Source: JACCZR01 sp963844805 (GTDB taxonomy: Bacteria; Actinomycetota; Thermoleophilia; Solirubrobacterales; Thermoleophilaceae). Taken from it: DNA of 64,000 bases. The stretch is taken from positions 248,001 through 312,000 of the forward strand of contig CAWJPU010000009.1 in NCBI GenBank assembly GCA_963844805.1, written 5' to 3'. The position numbers were made by a program, and so were the translations under genes. Numbering within the stretch: the stretch's first letter is position 1; the number at the start of each line of letters is the position of its first letter. This document shows positions 15,719-27,426 of the stretch, one piece after another. The notes under the pieces were generated by a model. The model was not told where the DNA came from, did no database searches, and worked only from the letters and a program-made list of their open reading frames with translations.

Positions 15719-16579
15719 ATGGGCGTGGAAACAAAGGGACATCGACTGCGAGCGCGCTCGGGGGCGGCGAAGGGCCTTTGGCTCGCAGTCCTGGCCGTAT
15801 GTGCCGCGGCCACCTTCGCATCCGCGGCGAGCGCAGCCGGGCGGCCTGACCTCGCGGTCTCGGCCCTGTCGGCCGGGGGCTACGCATCGCCGCAGGGGCC
15901 GCTGCCCGTCAGCTTCACGCTGGCCAACCGGGGCCGGGCACGGGCCGGAAAGGCCACCACCGTCGCCTTCCTGCTCTCCAGGGATCGCCGCCGCAGCCGG
16001 GGCGACATCCGGCTCAGGAGCTCGCGGGCGAGAGGCCTTCGCGCTCGCGCTCGGCGCAGAGCGACCCCTCCCTCCCCCAGGACGGGTTCTGAAGGCCGCA
16101 CCGGACCCCGAGCTGCGCAGCAGCCGCCGCCGGCTGTGCCCGCTACAAGGGCACCGCCTCCGGGACCGCCACGAAGGACGACGGCACGTTCTCTCGAACG
16201 AGACCTGGAACGTCAGCGACGCCGTCTTCGAGCGCCAGCCCGGGTCCGATCCGCCGCACTTCATACTGCGATCGGGCAAGGTCAGCTGGCGCATGACCGG
16301 CAGAGAGCGGGGACTGCACCAGAGAGCACCGGCCCGGTGACCTTCTCGCTGGGCGCGGGCGACGGGTACGACACCTTCGGGCCCCCGACCGGATGGATCG
16401 AGTTCTACCCCGGCGCCCCCACCGGGCGCTACCGCATCGGCGGTGGCTACTCGAAGCGGGTGGAAGCCCGGGTGACCTGTCCGGAGGACAACAGCTACAC
16501 GCGGCCGTACTACCCATTCCCGATCTGGCTCGACTCGGGGGGCAACCGCCTCAGCGGTGCGAAGCCAGGCGGCGAGTGA
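15719..16579 (+). pseudogene. Secreted CARDB-type protein, multiple frameshifts
   Basis: Starts at an ATG with GGGAG 5 nt upstream; a signal peptide follows (basic n-region, LWLAVLAVCAAATFASAASA). Next is a CARDB-like beta domain: PDLAVSALSAGGYASPQGPL, VSFTLANRGRARAGKATTVA, FLLSRDRRRSRGDIRL. Beyond about 16020 the natural sequence hops through the three frames: KAAPDPEL in one, CARYKGTASGTATKDDGTF in another (from 16135), NVSDAVFERQPGSDPPHFIL in the first again, and GPVTFSLGAGDGYDTFG to the stop at 16579. At least four shifts are needed. Decay or local sequence error are both possible. Role: extracellular binding or adhesion, inferred. Confidence 0.6.
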
Positions 16580-16654
16580 CGGGAGCCTTTCCGGACAGAT
16601 CGAAGGCACTCAGCGAGTGGGTGCAGCTGAGAGGGCCTCTCGCCCCTGGGGGAG

Positions 16655-19709
<3,055 letters not shown>

Positions 19710-19748
19710 CGCCCGAGGTTATTTGCGGGGCGGGACGAGCGGTGCCGC

Positions 19749-20183
19749 TCAGGCGGCCAGACGTCTACACAGGTCGGCCAGATCCCGCTTCTCTGCCTCG
19801 TCCAGGCCCCCGAAGGCGCTGGACACCCGTTCGGTGTGGGCGGGGAACAGCCGCTCGGCCAGCGCGGCGCCCTGCGGGGTGATGTCCACGGCCGAGGCGC
19901 GCCGGTCGTGCTTCAGGCGGCGCCGCAGCACCAGCCCGCGCGCCTCCAGCGTGGCCACGATCTCGGTCGCGTTGGCCTTGGTCAGCCCAAGGCGGCGCCG
20001 CAGCGCACGCAGCTCGATCGAGCCTCCCGCGGTGGTCAGGACCACCAACACGGAGAAGCCCGCCGCCGTGACGCCCTCCCGCTCCAGCTCCACGGACAGG
20101 GAGCGGCGGAGCGAGGTCTCGGCGCGCAGGATTGCCTCCAGCGCGCGGTGAGCCAGCGGGTCACCGACCTCGAGTGCCCTCAT
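19749..20183 (-). CDS. MarR-family transcriptional regulator
   Basis: A 144-residue winged-helix regulator: EGVTAAGFSVLVVLTTAGG, the recognition region LRALRRRLGLTKANATEIVATLEARGLVLRR, wing KHDRRASAVDITPQG and a C-terminal dimerisation helix. Members bind palindromes and respond to phenolic or oxidative ligands. The ATG at 20183 follows TAGTTT by 8 nt, a leaderless promoter. It lies upstream of ileS on the same strand but has its own promoter, and ileS has another. Target genes are not evident. Confidence 0.85.
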   Translation of the reverse strand: MRALEVGDPLAHRALEAILRAETSLRRSLSVELEREGVTAAGFSVLVVLTTAGGSIELRALRRRLGLTKANATEIVATLEARGLVLRRRLKHDRRASAVDITPQGAALAERLFPAHTERVSSAFGGLDEAEKRDLADLCRRLAA

Positions 20184-20226
20184 CGGGCGAGAAACTAAGC
20201 CTGGCTGCGGACGTTCTCGGCTTTGG

Positions 20227-20257
20227 GGAGCGCGGCGCCCTGCGGGGCAGGCGCTCC
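20227..20257. repeat. Bulged hairpin in marR/lipoprotein divergent gap
   Basis: GGAGCGC (20227-20233) pairs with GCGCTCC (20251-20257), and inside it GCCC (20237-20240) pairs with GGGC (20245-20248). It lies between the divergent marR and lipoprotein genes. It could be an operator or transcript structure; nothing else was recognised in this 143-bp gap. Confidence 0.35.
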
Positions 20258-20326
20258 ACCGCCTCGGTGTACGCGTTGCCAGAGGATCGGCGCGGTCGCC
20301 ACCCGCGGGGGCCGGGGTGCGGGATA

Positions 20327-20797
20327 GTGCAGCGAATCGGGGGACGAACTCTGCTCAAGTGTCTCGTCGCCGCTGCGCTGGTGGCCGGCTGTGGAGAGGA
20401 CGATGCGCTGCCCGCCGCCTGCCGCGAGGGCGAGCAGGCGGTCACCGCGGCGCTGGCCTCCGCCCCGCGGCCGGTGCGGGTCCATACCCCGGGGGGCACA
20501 GGCGGGGTTGCGATCTCCGCCTGCATGACCGACGCCGCCGACGCAGCCGAGCTGCAGCAGTTCGGCGGGGCGATCAACGCGACCGCCGCCAGGCTCGCCG
20601 ACGCGGCCGCCGAGCGGCCCGACTCGAGGGAGGCGGTGCGGCTCGGCTACCTGGACGGAGCGGTCGAGCGAGGCTCGCACCGGAGCCAGGGCCTCCACTA
20701 CGAGCTGCAGCGCCGGCTGGAGCAGGAGATCGGCCGGGTGGATCGCTCGCGCCCGGCCTTCCGCCGCGGGCGGCGTGCGGGGCTCGCCAGCGGGTAG
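20327..20797 (+). CDS. Hypothetical lipoprotein
   Basis: A 156-residue protein from the GTG at 20327, chosen because it gives a proper lipoprotein signal: VQRIGGRTLLKCLVAAALVAGC, with the lipobox LVAGC near residue 22. The mature part starts GEDDALPAACREGEQAV and contains two further Cys (PAAC, ISAC) that could form a disulfide. The C-terminal third is helical and basic (LHYELQRRLEQEIGRVDRSR). No family recognised. It would be anchored at the outer face of the membrane. fumC follows with its own promoter. Confidence 0.6.
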   Translation: MQRIGGRTLLKCLVAAALVAGCGEDDALPAACREGEQAVTAALASAPRPVRVHTPGGTGGVAISACMTDAADAAELQQFGGAINATAARLADAAAERPDSREAVRLGYLDGAVERGSHRSQGLHYELQRRLEQEIGRVDRSRPAFRRGRRAGLASG

Positions 20798-20854
20798 ATC
20801 GGGCCGACCTGCGGTGACCAACGCTCGGCCAGCGCTCCTCGGTAGTTTGAGGTC

Positions 20855-22183
20855 ATGGCCGTGACCGAGCAGCAGCTGTGGGGCGGGGAGACCGCCAAGG
20901 CCGTGGAGAACTTCCCCGTCTCGGGCGAGCGCGTGCCCGTGCCCGTCATCCGCTGGCTGGGGCGGATCAAGGGCACCGCCGCGGCGGTCAACGGCGAGCT
21001 GGGGCTGCTCGACACCGACGTGGCCGAGCGCATCGCCGAGGCGGGCTACGAGATCGCCGAGGGCAAGCACGACGACCAGTTCCCGATCGATGTCTTCCAG
21101 ACCGGCTCGGGCACCTCGTCGAACATGAACGCCAACGAGGTGATCGCCGAGCTCGCCGGCGACGAGGCCCACGCCAACGACCACGTGAACATGGGCCAGT
21201 CCTCCAACGACGTCTTCCCCTCGGCCGTGCACCTGGCCGCCGTGGACGAGACCCAGAACAAGCTGCTGCCCGCGCTCGAGCGGCTGAGCGGCTCGCTGGG
21301 CGCCAAGTCGAAGGAGTTCGCAGACCTCGTCAAGGCCGGCCGCACCCACATGATGGACGCGGTCCCCGTGACCCTGGGCCAGGAGTTCGGCGGCTATGCC
21401 GCCCAGATCCGCCTGGGCCGCGAGCGCGTCCAGGCCGCGCTGCCACGCGCCGCCCAGATCCCCCTCGGCGGCACCGCCACGGGCACCGGGCTCAACACCC
21501 ACCCCGAGTTCGCCGAGCGGGTGCGGGCCAAGATCGCCGAGGACACCGGCGTGGCCATCGAGGGGCCCGCCGACGCCTTCGAGGCCCAGGGCAACCGCGA
21601 CGCTCTGGTGGAGCTCTCCGGCGCGCTGAAGGTCGTGGCGGTGTCGCTGACCAAGATCGCCAACGACCTCGTCATGATGGGCTCGGGCCCGCGCACCGGC
21701 CTGACCGAGCTCAAGCTCCCCGAGCTCCAGAAGGGCTCGTCGATCATGCCCGGCAAGGTCAACCCGGTCATCCCCGAGGTGGTGCTCCAGGTGGCCGCCC
21801 AGGTGATCGGAAACGACATGGCCATCACCGTCGCCGGCTCGCAGGGCGCGTTCGAGCTGAACGTGCGCGTGCCGGTGATCGCGCGAAACCTGCTCGAGTC
21901 GATCACCGTCCTCACCAGCGCGTCGCACATGCTGGCCGAGAAGTGCATCGACGGGCTGGAGCCCAACGAGGAGGTGCTGACCCGCCACGCGGAGTCGACC
22001 CCCGCGATCGCCACGGCGCTCAACCCGTTCATCGGATACGACAAGGGCACGGAGATCGTTCAGGAGGCGGTCGCCTCCAAACGCACCATCCGCGAGGTCG
22101 CCCTGGAGAAGGGCGTCGACGAGGAGACGCTGGACCGCGCGCTCGACCTCAAGGCGATGGCGGAGGGCAGCAAGCCGGGCTAG
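20855..22183 (+). CDS. fumC: Class II fumarate hydratase
   Basis: A 442-residue member of the fumarase/aspartase superfamily with all signatures: QTGSGTSSNMNANEVIA near residues 87-103, HVNMGQSSNDVFPSA, the proton-donor region GRTHMMDAVPVTLGQE, TGTGLNTHPEFA, and the mobile loop GSSIMPGKVNPVIPE near residue 294. It interconverts fumarate and malate in the TCA cycle. The ATG follows TAGTTT (20843-20848) by 6 nt, so it is a clear leaderless case. The fusion gene that follows has its own -10 overlapping the fumC stop. Confidence 0.94.
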   Translation: MAVTEQQLWGGETAKAVENFPVSGERVPVPVIRWLGRIKGTAAAVNGELGLLDTDVAERIAEAGYEIAEGKHDDQFPIDVFQTGSGTSSNMNANEVIAELAGDEAHANDHVNMGQSSNDVFPSAVHLAAVDETQNKLLPALERLSGSLGAKSKEFADLVKAGRTHMMDAVPVTLGQEFGGYAAQIRLGRERVQAALPRAAQIPLGGTATGTGLNTHPEFAERVRAKIAEDTGVAIEGPADAFEAQGNRDALVELSGALKVVAVSLTKIANDLVMMGSGPRTGLTELKLPELQKGSSIMPGKVNPVIPEVVLQVAAQVIGNDMAITVAGSQGAFELNVRVPVIARNLLESITVLTSASHMLAEKCIDGLEPNEEVLTRHAESTPAIATALNPFIGYDKGTEIVQEAVASKRTIREVALEKGVDEETLDRALDLKAMAEGSKPG

Positions 22184-22192
22184 CCTCGAAAC

Positions 22193-23696
22193 GTGGCGCC
22201 GCAGCCCAGGACCCAGTACGCGCGCCGCGGTGACGTCAACATCGCCTATCAGGTCCTCGGGGACGGGCCGGTCGACCTGCTCTGCGCGCCCGGCTTCATC
22301 TCCAACATCGACCTGTACTGGACCGAGCCGCGCGTCACCGCGTGGCTGCGCCGGCTCTCGTCGTTCAGCCGCCTGATCATCTTCGACAAGCCGGGCACGG
22401 GCGCCTCGGACCCGGTCGCGAGCGTCCCCACCCTGGAGGAGCGCGTGCAGGACATGCGCGCCGTCCTCGACGCCGTGGGCTCTGAGCGCGCGGTGTTGTT
22501 CGGGATCTCCGAGGGCGGCCCGATGAGCGTCCTGTTTGCGGCCACCTACCCGGAGCGCATCAAGAGCCTGATCCTCTACGGCTCGTTCGCCAAGTGGCAG
22601 GCGGACGCGGGCTACGTACCCGAAGCCCAGGAGGCCGACGAGCTCCTGAGGAAGAGGTTCGAGGAGATGCTCGACGCCTGGGGCGAAGGCACGATGATCG
22701 ACATCTTCGCGCCCAGCCTCGCCGGCAGCCCGGTGCTGCGCAGCGCCTGGGCGCTGTTCGAACGGGCCGCGGCCAGCCCCGGGATGGTGCGGGGAGTGTG
22801 GGAGGCGGCGCGCGCGGTCGACGCGCGGGCGGTCCTGCCGACGATCGACGTGCCCACGCTGGTCCTGCACCGCGCCGGCGACCGCGTGGTCCCCGCGCCG
22901 CTCGGGCGCTACATGGGCGAGACGATCCCCGGCGCCCGCTACGTGGAGCTGCCAGGCGACGACCACACGCCCTGGTTCGGAGACAGCGACCAGCTGCTCG
23001 GACAGATCGAGGAGTTCGTGACCGGGACCCGGCAGGGCGGCGCGCCCGACCGGGTGCTCGCCACCGTCCTGTTCACGGACATCGTGGGCTCCACCGAGCG
23101 GGCGGCCGAGCTCGGAGACCGGCGTTGGCGCGAGCTGCTGGAGGGTCACGACCAGCTCGTGCGCGCCCAGCTCGAGCGCTTCGGCGGGCGCGAGGTCAAC
23201 ACGACCGGCGACGGCTTCCTGGCGGCCTTCGAGGGACCGGCCCGCGCGATCGACTGCGCCCGCGGCGATCAACGAGGAGCTGGAGGGGCTCGGCGTCGAA
23301 GTGCGCGCCGGGATCCACACCGGGGAGTGCGAGCGGCGGGGCGAGGATCTCGGCGGGCTGGCCGTTCACATCGGAGCGCGGGTGGGTGCGAAGGCTCGGG
23401 CCGGCGAGGTGCTGGTCTCCAGCACCGTGAAGGAGCTGGTGGTCGGCTCTGGCATCGCCTTCGAGGACCGCGGCACCGAGATGCTGAAGGGCGTGCCGGG
23501 CGAGTGGCACCTGTTCGCGGTGCGGGGGCAGGGGGAGCGAGCCGTGGTGCAGGCGGTCGACGGCCAAGGCGAGGGCCTGCCCGAGCCGGAGGGACACCTG
23601 ACGCGCACCGACCGGGTGCGCATCGGGATCGCCAAGCGCTCGCCGGGCCTTTCGCGGGCGGCCGCGCGCCTGGCGATGCGGCGGCGCGCGACCTAG
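22193..23696 (+). CDS. Alpha/beta-hydrolase fused to class III adenylate/guanylate cyclase, one frameshift
   Basis: The N-terminal 280 residues are an alpha/beta-hydrolase with the nucleophile elbow GISEGGPM (Ser about 106) and a closing DDHTPWFGD. From about residue 288 a class III cyclase begins: LATVLFTDIVGSTERA (metal Asp), GGREVNTTGDGFLAAFEGP (second metal Asp), then, after a one-base insertion near 23265, NEELEGLGVEVRAGIHTGE, GLAVHIGARV and GVPGEWHLFAV. It may couple sensing of a small ligand by the hydrolase fold to cAMP or cGMP synthesis. GTG start 6 nt after TAGCCT, overlapping the fumC stop. A paralogue lies at 34161. Confidence 0.83.
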
Positions 23697-23703
23697 CCGC
23701 CGT

Positions 23704-23741
23704 TGAAGGATCCGGCGGCCTGTGGCCGGCACGATCCTTCA
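23704..23741. terminator. Bidirectional hairpin between cyclase fusion and HxlR gene
   Basis: TGAAGGATC (23704-23712) pairs perfectly with GATCCTTCA (23733-23741), and the interior can extend with GGCC-TGT-GGCC. It lies exactly between two convergent stops and is probably a shared terminator. Confidence 0.65.
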
Positions 23742-23751
23742 GCCGTGAGCC

Positions 23752-24417
23752 CTAAGAAGCGATAACCGCCGGGTCGGGCAGCGTGAACAGCCCGAAGAAG
23801 CGGGCGACGGCCTCGCGGTCGCCTTCGACCGAGACGTCCCCGGCGGCCTCGGCGTCGTCCAGCGCTACCCGGCGGTGGGCCAGCGCCAGCAGCGTCTCGT
23901 GGTCGGTGGTCACGACGGCGTCAGGCTGATCGACCTGGCCGCGCTCCAGCGTGAGGTCGCCCGCCACCACCGCGCGGAAGCGCTCCTCGCCGAGGCGTAG
24001 CTCCAGCGCCGTCTCGAAGCCATGCGCCAACTCGGGGTCGAAGAGCGTCATCAGCGACAGGATGTGCGCGTCGCGGCTCATGCCGCAGCCCTCGGGGGCC
24101 GCGGGCGCTCGGGCGCCCCAGCGGCCCAGGGCGATCAGGATGGGCTCGAGCTCCCGGCCCCAGTCCGTGAGCTCGTAGACCTGGGACGCGGCGGGCGGCG
24201 GCAGCCTGCGCCGCTCCAGCACGCCGGCCTCCTCCAGGTCGCGCAACCGCTGAGACAGGACATCGGGACCGACGTGCGGCAGGCCGGTCCGGAGGTCGGT
24301 GAAGCGCTTGGGGCCGAGCATCAGCTCCCGGGTGATCAGGAGTGACCAGCGCTCGCCCACGCGGTCCAGCGCGCGGGGGATGCCGCAGGCCTCTTGGTAG
24401 GTGCGCTTCGTCGACAT
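23752..24417 (-). CDS. HxlR-family regulator with C-terminal sterol-carrier-like domain
   Basis: A 221-residue protein. Residues 1-105 are an HxlR winged helix: CGIPRALDRVGERWSLLITREL, with the family's Cys at position 11, then GPDVLSQRLRDLEEAGVLERR and VYELTDWGRELEPIL. The C-terminal 110 residues (LELRLGEERFRAVVAGDLTLERG...DAVVTTDHETLLALA) resemble an SCP2-type lipid-binding fold. It starts divergently from the DUF899 gene, across a strikingly AT-rich gap with two small palindromes, and probably represses that cluster. Family members sense thiol-reactive or electrophilic compounds through the Cys. Confidence 0.82.
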   Translation of the reverse strand: MSTKRTYQEACGIPRALDRVGERWSLLITRELMLGPKRFTDLRTGLPHVGPDVLSQRLRDLEEAGVLERRRLPPPAASQVYELTDWGRELEPILIALGRWGARAPAAPEGCGMSRDAHILSLMTLFDPELAHGFETALELRLGEERFRAVVAGDLTLERGQVDQPDAVVTTDHETLLALAHRRVALDDAEAAGDVSVEGDREAVARFFGLFTLPDPAVIAS

Positions 24418-24492
24418 AGGGAAATACTACCTCAAAATCGGATTTCTAAATCTTAAGATTGGTTTTTCCAACTTTGTGGTAGGAATTCAGGT
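24418..24492. promoter_or_regulatory. AT-rich divergent control region with two palindromes
   Basis: This 75-bp gap is far lower in GC than anything nearby. It holds AAATC-G-GATTT (24435-24445) and the perfect 12-bp palindrome AATCTTAAGATT (24449-24460). Both are centred between the divergent HxlR and DUF899 starts and are natural candidates for the HxlR operators. An AGGA ribosome site lies 9 nt before the DUF899 ATG. Confidence 0.65.
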
Positions 24493-25218
24493 ATGCCGAC
24501 CACAGCACACCCCACCGCCACCCGCGAGGAGTGGCTCGTCGCCCGCCGAGAGCTGCTCGAGAAGGAGAAGGAGCTCACGCGCCGCAGCGACGAGCTGGCC
24601 CGCGAGCGCCTGGAGCTGCCGTGGGTCCCGGTCGAGAAGGAGTACCGCTTCGAGACCCCCGAGGGGACGAAGTCGCTCGCCGACCTGTTCGAGGGCCGCT
24701 CGCAGCTGCTCGTCTACCACTTCATGTACTCGCCGGAGATCGACGGCGAATTCTGCCCGAGCTGCTCGCTGGCGGCCGACCACTTCGACGGCCCGGCTCC
24801 CCATCTGGCCGCACGCGGGGTGGGCTTCACCGCGATCTCGCGCGCGCCGCTGGACAAGATCGAGGCCTACAAGGCCCGCATGGGCTGGGAGTTCCCCTGG
24901 GCCTCGTCGCTGGGGAGCGACTTCAACTTCGACTTCAACGTCTCCTTCACCGAGGAGCAGCGGGCCGGCGAGGCCGAGGCGGAGTACAACTTCGCGCCGA
25001 TCCCGGAGCCCTTCGTCGAGCTGCCGGGAACGAGCGTCTTCGCGCTCGAGGACGGCGTCGTCCACCACACCTACTCGTCCTTCGCCCGCGGCGGGGACGT
25101 GCTCATGGGCGTCTACCAGCTGCTCGACCGCGCGCCCTACGGCCGCAACGAGGACGGCCTCGGCCACCCGATGTCCTGGGTGCGGCGGCACGACGAGTAC
25201 GAGGGGACGGGCGCGTGA
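24493..25218 (+). CDS. DUF899 thioredoxin-like protein
   Basis: A 241-residue DUF899 member: EEWLVARRELLEKEKELTRR, WVPVEKEYRFETPEGTKSLADLF, LLVYHFMYSPE, and FCPSCSLAADHFDG, where CPSC is a CxxC in the thioredoxin-like fold. Later signatures are GWEFPWASSLGSDFNFDF and HHTYSSFARGGDVLMGVYQLLDRAPYGRNED, which is highly typical. The reaction is not established; a redox role is inferred from the fold. It is the first gene of the HxlR-divergent operon, and its stop overlaps the start of a small ORF. Confidence 0.9.
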   Translation: MPTTAHPTATREEWLVARRELLEKEKELTRRSDELARERLELPWVPVEKEYRFETPEGTKSLADLFEGRSQLLVYHFMYSPEIDGEFCPSCSLAADHFDGPAPHLAARGVGFTAISRAPLDKIEAYKARMGWEFPWASSLGSDFNFDFNVSFTEEQRAGEAEAEYNFAPIPEPFVELPGTSVFALEDGVVHHTYSSFARGGDVLMGVYQLLDRAPYGRNEDGLGHPMSWVRRHDEYEGTGA

Positions 25219-25325
25219 TCGCGCACATCGCCGGCGTCCCCGCCGAAGAGCTCTTGCTTCTGTTGATCAACGGAACGGCCGGTCTGACCTGGGCCGCCCT
25301 CCGGGAGAGGAGACGAACCCGATGA
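25215..25325 (+). CDS. Small coupled protein (36 aa), likely membrane-associated
   Basis: A 36-residue ORF that starts GTG in a GTGA overlap with the DUF899 stop and ends in an ATGA overlap with the exporter start. It is therefore coupled on both sides, which argues that it is translated. Sequence: IAHIAGVPAEELLLLLING then a basic RERRRTR tail, giving one short hydrophobic helix followed by a cytoplasmic anchor. I recall similar small AHIAGxPxEE proteins in actinobacteria but no assigned function. It may assist the adjacent MFS exporter. Confidence 0.6.
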   Translation: MIAHIAGVPAEELLLLLINGTAGLTWAALRERRRTR

Positions 25326-26794
25326 CCGACCGAAACCGCTGGATCGCGCTCTACGTCCTGTGCACCGGGATGCTGATGATCGTTCTCGACGTCACCGTCG
25401 TGAACGTCGCGCTTCCCACGATCCAGGACGACCTGGGCTTCTCCCAGGCGAGCCTCGCCTGGGTGGTCAACGCCTACCTGATCTCCTTCGGTGGCCTGTT
25501 GCTGCTGGCCGGGAGGCTCGGCGACCTGCTGGGCCGCAGCCGGATGTTCCTGGCCGGCCTCGCCGTGTTCACGGTGGCATCGCTGCTGTGCGGCCTGGCG
25601 CAGAGCCAGGAGGTGCTCGTGGGCGCCCGCTTCCTGCAGGGCGTGGGCGGCGCGATGACCTCCGCCGTGATCCTGGGCATGATCGTGACGATGTTCCCGG
25701 AGCCCCGGGAGCAGGCGAAGGCGATCGGCGTGTTCGCCTTCGTCGCGTCGGCCGGCGGCTCGATCGGCCTGCTGGCCGGCGGGATCCTGACCCAGTCGCT
25801 GAACTGGCATTGGATCTTCTTCATCAACGTCCCGATCGCCGTGATCACAGCCCTGCTGGCCCGCCGGCTGCTGGAGCGGGACAAGGGCATCGGGCTCGGC
25901 GAGGGCGCGGACGTGCCCGGCGCCGTGCTGATCACCGGCGCGCTGATGCTGGGCGTGTACACGATCGTCAAGCCCGCGGCCGACCTCGGCTGGGGCGACC
26001 CCCAGACGCTCGCCCTGGGCGCCGGCTCGCTGGCGCTGCTGGCGGCCTTCGCGGCCCGCGAGGCGCGCGCCGCCACCCCTCTGATGCCACTGCGGATGTT
26101 CCGCTCGCGCAACGTGTCGGGGGCCAACATCATCCAGGCGCTGTCGGTGGCGGGGATGTTCGGGATGTTCTTCCTGGGTTCCCTCTACCTGGAGCGCGTG
26201 CGCGGCTACGACGCGCTGGAGATCGGTCTCGCCTTCCTGCCGGTGACGCTGGTCATGGGCACGCTGTCGGTGCGCTACTCGGAGCGACTGGTGATGCGCT
26301 TCGGCACCCGCCAGACGCTGCTGCCGGGCATGGTGCTGATCGTGATCGGCCTGCTGCTGTTCACGCAGGCGCCGGTCGACGGCGAGTACCTCACGCACGT
26401 TCTGCCGCCGATGATCCTGTTCGGGTTCGGCGCCGGCCTGTCGTTCCCGGCGCTGATGAACATCGCCATGTCGGGCGCCACGCAGGAGGACGCGGGCCTG
26501 GCCTCCGGGCTGGTCAACACCTCCGCCCAGGTGGGCGGCGCCCTCGGGCTGGCGGTGCTGGCCACCCTGTCGGGCTCGCGCACCGAGGAGCTGGCCAAGG
26601 CGGGCGAGAACGTGGCCTCGGCGCTGACCGAGGGCTACCACCTGGCCTTCCTGGTCGGCGCCATCCTGGTGGCCGTGGCCGCCGTCGTGGCGCTGGTGGT
26701 GCTGGAGCCCGAGGACAAGGCGGCGCTGAACGCCGCCTCGGCCGAGCACGAGGGGCACCGCCGTCCCGAGCCCGCCTACGCCGAGGGCGGCTAG
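25322..26794 (+). CDS. DHA2-family MFS multidrug exporter (EmrB/QacA type)
   Basis: A 490-residue transporter with about 14 hydrophobic segments. Motif D1 is LDVTVVNVALPTIQDDLGF in TM1, motif A is GRLGDLLGRSRMF, and motif C-like glycines appear in VASAGGSIGLLAGGIL, the antiporter signature. A cytoplasmic tail of about 35 residues ends it. It would export lipophilic toxicants using the proton gradient. With the divergent HxlR regulator and the downstream hydrolase and reductase it forms an apparent xenobiotic or electrophile response operon. Confidence 0.9.
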   Translation: MTDRNRWIALYVLCTGMLMIVLDVTVVNVALPTIQDDLGFSQASLAWVVNAYLISFGGLLLLAGRLGDLLGRSRMFLAGLAVFTVASLLCGLAQSQEVLVGARFLQGVGGAMTSAVILGMIVTMFPEPREQAKAIGVFAFVASAGGSIGLLAGGILTQSLNWHWIFFINVPIAVITALLARRLLERDKGIGLGEGADVPGAVLITGALMLGVYTIVKPAADLGWGDPQTLALGAGSLALLAAFAAREARAATPLMPLRMFRSRNVSGANIIQALSVAGMFGMFFLGSLYLERVRGYDALEIGLAFLPVTLVMGTLSVRYSERLVMRFGTRQTLLPGMVLIVIGLLLFTQAPVDGEYLTHVLPPMILFGFGAGLSFPALMNIAMSGATQEDAGLASGLVNTSAQVGGALGLAVLATLSGSRTEELAKAGENVASALTEGYHLAFLVGAILVAVAAVVALVVLEPEDKAALNAASAEHEGHRRPEPAYAEGG

Positions 26795-26799
26795 GAAGG

Positions 26800-27426
26800 G
26801 TGGCGACCTACGCGCTGATCCACGGCGCGGGCGACTCGGGCTCGGCCTGGGGCCGTGTCGCCTCCGAGCTGGAGGCGCGCGGCCACCGGGCGGTGGCGCC
26901 CGACCTGCCCTGCGACGACGAGTCGGCGAGCTGGGAGGAGCACGCCGCCGCCGTCCTGGACGTCGTGAACGGAGCGAGCGACCTGCGGGTCGTGGCCCAT
27001 TCGCTCGGCGGCTTCACGGCGGCGCTGGTGTGCTCCCGCACCCAGGCCGAGTCGCTGACCTACGTCGCCGGGATGGTCCCCGAGCCGGGCGAGACCCTCG
27101 AGGAGTTCTTCGCGAACACCGGCACCCCCGCGGGGCCGGATGACCCGATCGAGGCCTTCCTGGCCGACCTCCCGCGCGAGGAGGCCGAGCGTGCGCTGGC
27201 CGCGGCGCGGCCGCAGGTGGCGCGCGCCACCGGTGATCCGCTGCCGATCGAGCGCCGGCCCGATCTGCCCACCCGCTACCTGCTCTGCCGCGACGACCGC
27301 ACCTTCCCGCCCGCCTGGGCGCGCGCGATGGCCGCCGAGCGGCTCGGCATCGTCCCCGACGAGATCGACGGCGCCCACTGCCCGTTCCTCAGCCGTCCGG
27401 CCGAGCTGGCTTCATACCTCGCGTGA
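26800..27426 (+). CDS. Small alpha/beta-hydrolase (esterase/RutD-like)
   Basis: A 208-residue hydrolase from the GTG at 26800: ALIHGAGDSGSAWGRVASEL (oxyanion HG), APDLPCDDE, VVAHSLGGFTAAL with the nucleophile Ser near residue 68, the acid in LLCRDDRTFPP, and the His in IDGAHCPFLSRP. The compact size and the final HCPFLS pattern resemble plant methyl-esterase/hydroxynitrile-lyase-like hydrolases common in actinobacteria. It follows the exporter by 5 bp and overlaps the next gene (GTGA), so it belongs to the HxlR cluster. Confidence 0.85.
   Translation: MATYALIHGAGDSGSAWGRVASELEARGHRAVAPDLPCDDESASWEEHAAAVLDVVNGASDLRVVAHSLGGFTAALVCSRTQAESLTYVAGMVPEPGETLEEFFANTGTPAGPDDPIEAFLADLPREEAERALAAARPQVARATGDPLPIERRPDLPTRYLLCRDDRTFPPAWARAMAAERLGIVPDEIDGAHCPFLSRPAELASYLA

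Noticed and set aside
16629..16641. GAGAGG-G-CCTCTC palindrome as a terminator
   Set aside because: A one-base centre cannot form an RNA loop, and it lies near the frameshifted end of ileS.
20195..23320. A 1,041-residue minus-strand open frame opposite fumC and the cyclase fusion
   Set aside because: Both genes on the plus strand are complete with catalytic motifs; the antisense frame is His/Arg/Gly-rich with no domain.
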